Source: a virus
Length of the DNA: 22,529 nucleotides
Direction: 5' to 3' (one strand)
Virus record (IMG/VR): IMGVR_UViG_3300022602_000462
Location: 1-22,529 of that record
Below are positions 13,028 to 19,687 of this stretch, in pieces. Numbering within the stretch: position 1 is the stretch's first letter; each line of letters starts with the position of its first letter. The notes under the pieces were generated by a model. It worked only from the letters and a program-made list of their open reading frames with translations. It was not told the DNA's origin and did no database searches. The position numbers and the translations under genes were made by a program.

Positions 13028-13310
13028 GCAAAAAGGGGGTCTGTAAGTGATTGATTTTAAACACATTGTCACAGTAGTACTAGTAGTACCAGTATAAATC
13101 ACTTTTATCCCTATCTTTTTATTTTTATTTTTTTTAAAAAAAAGAAAAAAAGTGTAAACTACTGGTACTACTATGACAATGTGTTATAAATCAAGGACTT
13201 ACAAAGGTCGTACCCTGACACAAAATTGTTTCTAAATTGTAACAATCCTTTAAAATCAAGGACTTAGCTACAAACGTACCCTGACAATGTGTTTAAAATC
13301 AATAACTTAC
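13027..13310. repeat. Right copy of the 282-bp inverted repeat
   Basis: This is the reverse-complement partner of 6503-6784. It contains GTACCCTGACA twice (13210-13220, 13276-13286), the reverse of TGTCAGGGTAC, and a palindromic first half with a central A/T tract near 13115-13150. The region 13028-13353 holds no gene. The primase-helicase gene starts about 740 bp further on. Confidence 0.9.
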
Positions 13311-13353
13311 GATACTTTTGTGCTTAATTTTTAATCAGATGTAAAGGCAAACT

Positions 13354-13899
13354 ATGAAGAACTTCAAACTTATTGGCATTTTGACAGACATCAACGCTGT
13401 CAAAAAAGAGATCGAGGACAATAATATATGGTGGAACTGGATGTCAGTCCGCAAGAAAGGATTCTCGTCCCGTCATATTTATGTCAACGACATCGTGCTA
13501 AGATTCCAATCACTCATACTGGAAGATCAGCCCAAGACCAACATGAACGACAACCTAGAGTGCGTCAACTACTTCGTGCAGGTCAAATTTCCAAAGACCA
13601 TGGAGCTGGTCAACAAACTGGCGGCAGGCAAGACGCTAGGGCGCATTATGATCGCATCTTTGGGCGCAGGTGATACGATATCATCTCACGTTGACGAAGG
13701 CGCATACTGCCGGATCTATGATCGGTACCATATTGTCATTCAGACCAATTCACTTGTAACGTTTAAGTGCGAGGATGAAGAGGTACATATGGCGGAGGGG
13801 TCAATTTGGTGGTTTGATAATAAAAGAGTACACTCAGTAGAAAATCATGGTAATATACCGCGAATACACATTATCTTGGATATTAAAAGGGGAACATAA
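13354..13899 (+). CDS. Aspartyl/asparaginyl beta-hydroxylase-like 2OG-Fe(II) oxygenase
   Basis: This 181-residue protein carries the iron-binding HxD in GDTISSHVDEGAY (H112, D114), followed by RYHIVIQT, the distal histidine in WWFDNKRVHSVENHG (H160) and an arginine in PRIHIILD (R170) suited to bind 2-oxoglutarate. These match the Asp/Asn beta-hydroxylase family, which hydroxylates protein side chains in eukaryotes and has phage members of unknown target. It is the first gene outside the right inverted repeat, with AAAGG before the ATG, and is coupled to the next gene by TAATG. Confidence 0.85.
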   Translation: MKNFKLIGILTDINAVKKEIEDNNIWWNWMSVRKKGFSSRHIYVNDIVLRFQSLILEDQPKTNMNDNLECVNYFVQVKFPKTMELVNKLAAGKTLGRIMIASLGAGDTISSHVDEGAYCRIYDRYHIVIQTNSLVTFKCEDEEVHMAEGSIWWFDNKRVHSVENHGNIPRIHIILDIKRGT

Positions 13900-14021
13900 T
13901 GGAACTAAGATGGATCGTCAGACACTACGGTGAGTTTAAAGACCAACCCATATTGCAGTATAGAACCTCAGCCAATGAAGAATGGCAGGATGTACCAACT
14001 ACCATTGTGTCCATGAAATAA
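13899..14021 (+). CDS. Hypothetical small protein (40 aa)
   Basis: This encodes 40 residues (MELRWIVRHYGEFKDQPILQ and on), probably a short beta sheet: it reads like the small phage proteins that contain W-x-V-R, L-Q-Y-R and W-x-D-V-P. The upstream AAAGGGGAAC is a ribosome site and TAATG couples it to the oxygenase gene. The promoter-like motif for the primase starts 12 bases after its stop codon. Confidence 0.65.
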   Translation: MELRWIVRHYGEFKDQPILQYRTSANEEWQDVPTTIVSMK

Positions 14022-14032
14022 TTTTTGAAATT

Positions 14033-14043
14033 TGCATTAGTAT
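14033..14043 (+). promoter_or_regulatory. TGCATTAGTAT motif before primase-helicase
   Basis: The full 11-base core, followed by AG as in the copy at 21002, lies 10 bases before the primase ATG. No GGGCGRAW element lies upstream. If it is a promoter, the start site would be very close to the start codon, so the mRNA would have a very short leader. Confidence 0.55.
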
Positions 14044-14052
14044 AGGAAAGCT

Positions 14053-16368
14053 ATGGAAAACACCACTACAAAACCAAACAGCCTGTCAGTCCAATTTGAC
14101 AAGATACCACTCGACCTCAAAAAAGTACCAAGGTGGGTACTCTGGCGTTTAGTCGAGGTGGGTGACCCTCCGCGATGGAGCAAACTGCCAATGCAGATCA
14201 ATGGTCAGTCAGCCTCATCAACCAACCCATCATCATGGACAGACTTTAACTCAGTCCAGTATGAGTACCAAGCCAACCCAACAAAATGGGACGGCGTGGG
14301 TTTCGTGTTTTCTGACGCAGACAACTTGGTAGGCATAGACCTAGACGACTGCTTAGATCCAACCACACATCAATTCACCAACCCAGCATCAGAACAAATT
14401 GCTCTGCGACTCAACGGGTACATGGAAGTGTCGCCCTCTGGCACGGGCGTTAAGATATTCACACGCGGCAACTTTTCCAACGCACACGTAGACCACTCGA
14501 TTGGTTTGGAAGTTTATGCCAAAGCGCGGTATTTTACTGTGACAGGTCATTACATCTCAGGCACGATCCCAACAGAAGAACAAGACCTAACATCCATCAT
14601 ACCACCGCGTCAGTTTAACAAGACTGGCGACGCGTTCGCGGACTACACGCCGCCGCTCGAAGGGTACGACATCCACCGAGTCGAGACAGAGATCCTGTCA
14701 CAACTTGATCCGGACTGTCACTACGCAGAGTGGCTCAAGATAGGCGCGATACTGCACCACCAATTCCAAGGTGACATCGAGGCGTGTGAGATGTGGGACA
14801 GATGGTCGGCACAGTCGCACAAGTACCAATCGACCGGCATCAACTCATGCGAATCGAAGTGGAGAACGTTTAAGGGTTCGGGCGCCACGCTCCGGTCCTT
14901 ACTCTTCAACATCACGCAAAAGGTGAAAGCACAAGCGCTCGCCAGTGGTGAGACCATACTTGATAATAACACCATGGAGAACGCGCGTGTGTTCCTAGAC
15001 AACTTCTACGCCAGTGAAGAAGGTTACAAGTTAGTACACTACGCGGACGATTTTTATGTACACGTCGGCACGCACTACGAAGACATAGAAGAACAAACGA
15101 TCAGGGCTAAGCTCTACACCTTCCTGGACAAGTGTAAGAAGATGGGCAAGAAGAACGTCATCATGCCGTTCAACCCAACACCTGCCGTGGTGTCGGCCGT
15201 ATTGGACGCGGTGAAGTCGATCGTGCACCTACCCAACCATCCCAACACTAAACCGCCGATCTGGTTTGAACAGTATCGCGCAAACAAACCGCAGGCGTCC
15301 AAATTAGTATCACTACAGAACGGGTTGTTTCACCTAGAACAGAACGTGCTGATACCACACTCGCTAGGATTCTTTACACAGAATGCGTTAGCGTTTAATT
15401 ACGACAAGGATGCAGAGTGTCCAGTGTGGCATTCATTTTTGAAATCATTATGGGAGAAAGACCATGAGTCAATCGAAACCCTGCAAGAGATGTTTGGTTA
15501 CATCTTATCGGGCGATACAAGGCAACAGAAATTCTTTAACATCATCGGACCGCGTAGATCTGGCAAAGGCACTATCAATAAAGTGTTGGTATCACTCCTT
15601 GGTCAGCATAATACAGTCGCGCCTGAACTGGGTGAACTGTGTGACACTTTTGGGCTACAGCCTTGGCTCGGTAAACTTCTTGCTTCCTTCACTGATGCCA
15701 GAGCTCCCGAACGCAATCGCAATGCTGTTGTATCTCAACTCCTTCGTATTGTTGGTGGCGATACAGTCACTGTTAACAGAAAGAACAAGGAGTCATGGAA
15801 TGGATATCTTCCTACACGAATTGTCATCTACTCAAACGAGGTCTTACAACTCACGGAAAACTCGAACGCGCTTACAGGACGTATGATCGTATTAAGAATG
15901 ACAGAATCATTCTACGACCATGAGGATACAGAACTATCACACAAGCTTGAAGCTGAACTGTCAGGTATCTTTAACTGGGCGATGGAGGGATTGAAGCGTA
16001 GACTTGCACGTGGAGGTCACTTCTTACAACCTAAGTCAGGCGCATCATATTTAGAACTGATGGAAGAGATCGGCAATCCAATCGGATCATTCGTTGAAGA
16101 GACACTCATATTTGATCCAGAAGCAACTGTATCTAAGGATGATGTGTTTGCATGCTACTCACACTGGGCGTTGAAGAGGAAACTTAGCCCAGGATCAGAG
16201 CTCGCATTTAAGCGTAGATTCTTGGCAGCAACTCAAGAGCATCGTATTGAGATTGGCCTCGATAGATCCAACAACTCACGCAATCATATTTACAGGGGCG
16301 TACGACTTAATGATAGAGCTCAAACGCATGTTAACAATAATGTTATATCAAACGGAGATGTATACTAA
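14053..16368 (+). CDS. Primase-polymerase/SF3 helicase, NrS-1 and P4-alpha-like
   Basis: This 771-residue protein is the main replication enzyme of the phage. The N-terminal archaeo-eukaryotic-type primase has GIDLDD (D96, D98), SPSGTGVKIFTRG and GLEVYAKARYFTVTGH. Residues about 205-285 match the PriCT-2 linker (LDPDCHYAEWLKIGAILHH). The SF3/D5 helicase has Walker A GPRRSGKG (499-506), Walker B LLASFTDAR (D548) and the sensor YSNE (593-596). This layout occurs in the NrS-1 phage primase-polymerase and, with a different primase, in P4 alpha, which is 777 residues and binds repeated sites at two origins. A promoter-like motif precedes it. No separate DNA polymerase is visible in the window. Confidence 0.9.
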   Translation: MENTTTKPNSLSVQFDKIPLDLKKVPRWVLWRLVEVGDPPRWSKLPMQINGQSASSTNPSSWTDFNSVQYEYQANPTKWDGVGFVFSDADNLVGIDLDDCLDPTTHQFTNPASEQIALRLNGYMEVSPSGTGVKIFTRGNFSNAHVDHSIGLEVYAKARYFTVTGHYISGTIPTEEQDLTSIIPPRQFNKTGDAFADYTPPLEGYDIHRVETEILSQLDPDCHYAEWLKIGAILHHQFQGDIEACEMWDRWSAQSHKYQSTGINSCESKWRTFKGSGATLRSLLFNITQKVKAQALASGETILDNNTMENARVFLDNFYASEEGYKLVHYADDFYVHVGTHYEDIEEQTIRAKLYTFLDKCKKMGKKNVIMPFNPTPAVVSAVLDAVKSIVHLPNHPNTKPPIWFEQYRANKPQASKLVSLQNGLFHLEQNVLIPHSLGFFTQNALAFNYDKDAECPVWHSFLKSLWEKDHESIETLQEMFGYILSGDTRQQKFFNIIGPRRSGKGTINKVLVSLLGQHNTVAPELGELCDTFGLQPWLGKLLASFTDARAPERNRNAVVSQLLRIVGGDTVTVNRKNKESWNGYLPTRIVIYSNEVLQLTENSNALTGRMIVLRMTESFYDHEDTELSHKLEAELSGIFNWAMEGLKRRLARGGHFLQPKSGASYLELMEEIGNPIGSFVEETLIFDPEATVSKDDVFACYSHWALKRKLSPGSELAFKRRFLAATQEHRIEIGLDRSNNSRNHIYRGVRLNDRAQTHVNNNVISNGDVY

Positions 16369-16745
16369 TGTGGAACAATTTAGCAGAATTTAAAAAGTGG
16401 TGGCTTGATCTAAGACATTTAAGACCGCCATTCAAAGATCCTATCCATGTCACTGAAACTATGTACGAAATGGTTTTATATAAGGAAGGGCGTTATCAAG
16501 TACGTTTGTGCATTTGTAAAGCTAACTCTGAAAATAAAATAAGACTAATTGATGGTGCAGAACAAATCTTAATTTATATATCAGGCAACTTAACATTTAA
16601 CGATGACATATCAGCACTTCAAAAAGCATCACCCGATGGAACGTTCCATCAACTATTAGGCATGGAGATTAAACCTCCGCACGATAAAGTCATAGCTAAG
16701 GATGAGGCAGGCACGTTTATCATCTTTGAGAAACTTGGAGAATAA
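16368..16745 (+). CDS. Cupin-like protein, paralogue 1, metal ligands lost
   Basis: This encodes 125 residues clearly related to the next gene: both begin with W-N-x-x-x-E-F-x-x-W-W-L, then R-P-P-F-K-D, then an LYKEGRYQVRL-like strand. Where paralogue 2 has MHSHPDVDSSFIYLGG, this one has RLIDGAEQILIYISGN, so the His-x-His of a cupin metal site is gone. A PPH remains near residue 105. It is probably a cupin-fold protein without metal-based activity. It is coupled to the primase gene by TAATG. Confidence 0.7.
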   Translation: MWNNLAEFKKWWLDLRHLRPPFKDPIHVTETMYEMVLYKEGRYQVRLCICKANSENKIRLIDGAEQILIYISGNLTFNDDISALQKASPDGTFHQLLGMEIKPPHDKVIAKDEAGTFIIFEKLGE

Positions 16746-16747
16746 CA

Positions 16748-17242
16748 ATGAACTGGAATAGCGTAGAAGAATTTCAAAACTGGTGGCTGACCAACGGCAA
16801 GCCTATTCGTCCACCATTTAAAGACGCCGCATTTACCACAGACATAGCGTACTCACTATGCTTATTCCGTGAGGGTAAATTTCAGGTAGAACTTTATATC
16901 TCAAAACCAAACACACAAGCGCCCATGCACTCACACCCAGATGTAGACTCGAGCTTTATCTACCTCGGCGGCAACCATGAGTTTGGCGAACCCGATGGAT
17001 CATTCAGAGATCTAAAAGATTACCAAAAAGAAAATCCAGAGAACGGTGCGCATATCTTATTAGGCACAACATTGTTAGCGTTATCTGCAACTCCACATCG
17101 ATTAAGAGTAGGCCCCGAAGGTGGCTCATTCTTGAGCTTTGAAATGTGGCGTGAAGATAAGCCAACATCGGTGACAGTACACTGGGACGGTGAACCTGTC
17201 GGTGAACAACACATTGAAACAATGAATAAACATCATGCTTGA
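16748..17242 (+). CDS. Cupin-like protein, paralogue 2, intact metal site
   Basis: This encodes 164 residues with a cupin-type metal motif in MHSHPDVDSSFIYLGG, which has two His and a later Asp, and a matching histidine in ATPHRLRVGPEGG. The double-stranded beta helix is followed by a tail (FEMWREDKPTSVTVHW). It arose with the previous gene by tandem duplication; they are separated by two bases. GGAG lies before the ATG. The substrate is unknown; the setting among 2OG-Fe(II) oxygenases suggests a role in modification chemistry. Confidence 0.7.
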   Translation: MNWNSVEEFQNWWLTNGKPIRPPFKDAAFTTDIAYSLCLFREGKFQVELYISKPNTQAPMHSHPDVDSSFIYLGGNHEFGEPDGSFRDLKDYQKENPENGAHILLGTTLLALSATPHRLRVGPEGGSFLSFEMWREDKPTSVTVHWDGEPVGEQHIETMNKHHA

Positions 17243-17369
17243 ACTACTTGTAGCGTTTTCGTTATATCATTATAAAGCTAGCTATCTATGGTGGATTGGA
17301 TATATCATAGTCATGCTAATCGAAATACTGCAGGACTTAAATCATAAGGGATACTACGAAAATGAATGA
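17235..17369 (+). CDS. Small membrane protein (44 aa)
   Basis: This encodes 44 residues with a hydrophobic stretch (YLWWIGYIIVMLIEIL) and short polar ends. It overlaps the previous gene by 8 bases and the next one by 8 bases, the same spacing seen elsewhere in this genome, which supports it as real. No family is recognised. Confidence 0.6.
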   Translation: MLELLVAFSLYHYKASYLWWIGYIIVMLIEILQDLNHKGYYENE

Positions 17370-17979
17370 ACCAAACTTTGAATTACTATTTCCAACGCCT
17401 GTGATGTTTAACAGTTTGGATCGAGACTTTACAAAAGCTGAACTGGATTACATGCACAGTCACGATACTAAGACATACCAAAATCAAGGCAATACAACTA
17501 GTTTAAATAACTACATCCTTGATGAACCAGAGCTCAAAGATTTAAAAGATTTTGTGCAAAGTCAAATTCAGTTATACATGGATAAAGTTTATAAACCAAA
17601 GCACGATGTAAAGCCTTACATTACACAGTCATGGCTTAACTGGACAAAGACAGGCGAGTATCATCATACGCATGAGCATCCGAATAGTTTTATCTCTGGC
17701 GTGTTATATATTAATGCAGACCCCAAAGAAGATAAGATTAAATTCCATGCTAAAGGATATCAACAAATAAGTTTAGAGACAGATCAGTATGACATATTTA
17801 ATTCTAGGTCGTGGTGGTTTAATGTAAAAACTGGCGGTATTGTCATGTTCCCGTCATCTTTAACGCATAATGTAGAAGCTGTAACTGCAGGTGAAACACG
17901 TATCAGTCTTGCATTTAATACATTCTTAAAAGGCACGATTGGCGATAACAGAATGCTAACGGAATTAAAGAATGACTAA
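17362..17979 (+). CDS. 2OG-Fe(II) oxygenase-like protein (TIGR02466 type)
   Basis: This 205-residue protein starts with ELLFPTPVMF, the hallmark opening of the TIGR02466 family of putative 2OG-Fe(II) oxygenases. The iron-binding region is GEYHHTHEHPNSFISGVLYI (97-116), with the HxH/HP cluster at 101-107. The distal histidine is in SSLTHNVEAV (H169), followed by an arginine in GETRISLAFN (R180). Members of this family are common in marine and freshwater phages; the target is unknown. It overlaps the next oxygenase gene by 8 bases. Confidence 0.85.
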   Translation: MNEPNFELLFPTPVMFNSLDRDFTKAELDYMHSHDTKTYQNQGNTTSLNNYILDEPELKDLKDFVQSQIQLYMDKVYKPKHDVKPYITQSWLNWTKTGEYHHTHEHPNSFISGVLYINADPKEDKIKFHAKGYQQISLETDQYDIFNSRSWWFNVKTGGIVMFPSSLTHNVEAVTAGETRISLAFNTFLKGTIGDNRMLTELKND

Positions 17980-18538
17980 ACTAGAAGATTATATTAACGT
18001 TTACAAGGGTTGGCTAACACCAGAGTTTTGTAATGAAGTGAGATCTGAGATTGATAAAACCCAGTGGCAACAACATACATTCTACAATCCACAAGATGGA
18101 TCATATAAAGATCGTAGTGGTGATCGTGAGCTAGATGTATCCTGGGGCAACATAAAGAACCGCGATGCATTAACTCAAAGAGTATGGGAGGCAATTAGCC
18201 AGTACATACTTGTGGATCATAAAGCTGATTACTTTAATGGTTGGTCTGGTTTTACTCACATCAGATTTAATCGCTACAAAGAAGGCAAACTTATGGCAAA
18301 GCACGTTGATCATATCCATTCTATGTTTGACGGCACAATGAAAGGCATACCTATCTTATCCGTGGTAGGAGCCCTCAATGATGATTACAAAGGCGGTGAG
18401 TTTATAATGTTTGACGACACAACGATAGAACTAAAACAAGGAGATATATTAATGTTCCCATCAGTATTTTTATACCCGCACAGGGTAGCACCAGTCACCG
18501 AGGGCGTACGCGATACGTTTGTATCATGGGTTTGGTAA
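17972..18538 (+). CDS. Prolyl 4-hydroxylase-like 2OG-Fe(II) oxygenase
   Basis: This 188-residue protein has the complete ligand set of P4H-like oxygenases: HVD (H111, D113) after RYKEGKLMAK, the distal histidine in LYPHRVAPV (H170) and an arginine in GVRDTFVSW (R180). The GGEFIMFDD and KQGDILMFPS strands are typical of the family. Related proteins hydroxylate proline in protein or modify other substrates; the phage substrate is unknown. It is coupled to the preceding oxygenase by an 8-base overlap. Confidence 0.88.
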   Translation: MTKLEDYINVYKGWLTPEFCNEVRSEIDKTQWQQHTFYNPQDGSYKDRSGDRELDVSWGNIKNRDALTQRVWEAISQYILVDHKADYFNGWSGFTHIRFNRYKEGKLMAKHVDHIHSMFDGTMKGIPILSVVGALNDDYKGGEFIMFDDTTIELKQGDILMFPSVFLYPHRVAPVTEGVRDTFVSWVW

Positions 18539-18681
18539 AAAGACTTAAAGCAAAACCGCTCACAGAAGAGCAAATCGAATACATCTGGATTGCTATCTCA
18601 GAACAATACGCCGATGAGTTTGATGAGATAAGCGTCATTGATTTAGTCAGAGCTGTTGAGGAATACCATGGGATCAAGTAG
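18526..18681 (+). CDS. Hypothetical small protein (51 aa)
   Basis: This encodes 51 residues, helical and acidic towards the end (LTEEQIEYIWIAISEQYAD, DLVRAVEEYHGIK). It begins inside the end of the oxygenase gene (13-base overlap) and its end overlaps the start of the membrane protein at 18668. Start and stop fit the overlapping style of the region. No family is recognised. Confidence 0.65.
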   Translation: MGLVKRLKAKPLTEEQIEYIWIAISEQYADEFDEISVIDLVRAVEEYHGIK

Positions 18682-18889
18682 TATTTATCCAAACACTTTT
18701 TTAGTGATGTTGTTTTTGTTTTTCTTTATACTAGGCGTACTACTAGGATGGAACATAAGAGGAGAATTTAATGAGAGTGTTGAGAAACGCGCACAGGAAC
18801 TACGCAATAGAAATATCAAGAAAAGACAAGTGGACAACGTTAGTGCTTGGATGGTGTCCAACTATCCGGATAAAAATATTAAACAGTGA
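18668..18889 (+). CDS. Small membrane protein (73 aa)
   Basis: From the ATG at 18668 this encodes 73 residues with one membrane span (TFLVMLFLFFFILGVLLGW) and a charged, basic cytoplasmic tail. The track start would be a TTG at 18656, but ATG at 18668 is preferred. The last 119 bases overlap the gene at 18771 in another frame. One span plus basic tail resembles a small spanin- or holin-like protein, but no family is sure. Confidence 0.55.
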   Translation: MGSSSIYPNTFLVMLFLFFFILGVLLGWNIRGEFNESVEKRAQELRNRNIKKRQVDNVSAWMVSNYPDKNIKQ

Positions 18890-19037
18890 TGTTGATCGTG
18901 AGTGGACAGAGACTGATCTTGACTACATTACAACAGTTAAGAAATTTCTTAATCCTAAATTGGAAAGTAGCTACATGGAAGAAACTGCAGAACGTGAATT
19001 AAGGAAGGTGTTAAATGATAAAAAAGAAAAAGTATAG
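18771..19037 (+). CDS. Hypothetical protein (88 aa), overlapping frame
   Basis: This encodes 88 residues. A strong ribosome site (AGGAG, 6 bases before the ATG) supports the start, although the first 119 bases lie inside the membrane protein gene in another frame. The C-terminal half (DREWTETDLDYITTVKKFL, EETAERELRKVLNDKKEK) is charged and helical. Its end overlaps the metallopeptidase gene by 23 bases. No family is recognised. Confidence 0.5.
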   Translation: MRVLRNAHRNYAIEISRKDKWTTLVLGWCPTIRIKILNSDVDREWTETDLDYITTVKKFLNPKLESSYMEETAERELRKVLNDKKEKV

Positions 19038-19617
19038 CTACTACCAAATTGATCCTGGGTGCTATCCAAACATTTTTAAATTGTGCTTCAACAAAGATCA
19101 GTACAACGAGATCATTGAAGATCACAAAATAAAAGATCCATTAGGCCCGCTTGAAGTGGGATGTGCCGAGACACATATCTTAGAAATTAATAGCAACACA
19201 AAGATGATTGTATTAATCTTTGATCTTGATTACATCGTAGATCATTTTGGTATTGAGGGATTAGCAGGTACTGTAGCACATGAAGTATCACACGCAATCG
19301 ATCACCTAGCCGAATATATTGGCGAGGAATCAAACCTAACAGGTGGAGAAACACGCGCTTATTTAACAGAACATTTTGTGAACCAGATATTTAAAGCATC
19401 CATATTAGAAAGACAGAAAAATGATAGAAAAGGACTTGGAGAAAAAATTAAAAAAGGCAGTGGAATCAAAGGGTGGAGTAACATTCAAATGGATTTCAAC
19501 AGTCTCTGGAGTGCCGGACAGAATAGTCTTTTTAAGAAGGAACGTGTGGTTCGTGGAGATGAAGACAAAGTCTGGGGTGATATCCCAAAGACAGGCACTC
19601 GTATTCAAGATACTTGA
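19015..19617 (+). CDS. Putative zinc metallopeptidase (HExxH)
   Basis: This encodes 200 residues. The active-site motif is AHEVSHAIDH (H89, E90, H93), and a candidate third ligand is E112 in GGETRAYL. The N-terminal 80 residues form strands of an unclassified domain (THILEINSNTKMIVLIFDLD). It resembles phage proteins annotated only as metallopeptidases. From about residue 136 the sequence overlaps the VRR-NUC gene in another frame for 197 bases and looks less natural there (KKGSGIKGWSNIQMDF), so the ancestral protein may have ended earlier. The ribosome site is GGAAGG. Confidence 0.7.
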   Translation: MIKKKKYSYYQIDPGCYPNIFKLCFNKDQYNEIIEDHKIKDPLGPLEVGCAETHILEINSNTKMIVLIFDLDYIVDHFGIEGLAGTVAHEVSHAIDHLAEYIGEESNLTGGETRAYLTEHFVNQIFKASILERQKNDRKGLGEKIKKGSGIKGWSNIQMDFNSLWSAGQNSLFKKERVVRGDEDKVWGDIPKTGTRIQDT

Positions 19618-19687
19618 GAACCATGGATTTCCAGTACTAGTCATTCGATCAGAAGAGGACATAGAAAATTTTGTTAACCCGCAATAA
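19421..19687 (+). CDS. VRR-NUC domain nuclease
   Basis: This 88-residue protein is a minimal VRR-NUC nuclease of the PD-(D/E)xK type. Catalytic residues are in GVPDRIVF (D33) and WFVEMKTKSG (E46, K48), with a following SQRQ that matches the family's Q. It likely acts on branched DNA during replication or recombination. Phages often carry it just before an SNF2-type helicase, as here, where the stop overlaps the helicase start. It lies in another frame inside the end of the metallopeptidase gene, with a weak ribosome site. Confidence 0.88.
   Translation: MIEKDLEKKLKKAVESKGGVTFKWISTVSGVPDRIVFLRRNVWFVEMKTKSGVISQRQALVFKILENHGFPVLVIRSEEDIENFVNPQ

Noticed and set aside
6503-13310. Composite transposon or insertion sequence bounded by the inverted repeats
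   Set aside because: No transposase, integrase or invertase is seen in the enclosed block, and no target-site duplication is visible at the outer edges.
13354-18538. The 2OG-Fe(II) oxygenases as PQQ biosynthesis enzymes
   Set aside because: The known iron-dependent hydroxylase of the pathway, PqqB, has a metallo-beta-lactamase fold; these proteins have the HxD...H pattern of another fold.
19015-19617. The metallopeptidase as a PqqF-like processor of the phage PqqA
   Set aside because: PqqF is an M16 peptidase with HxxEH; this protein has HExxH and no M16 features, and lies in another transcription unit.
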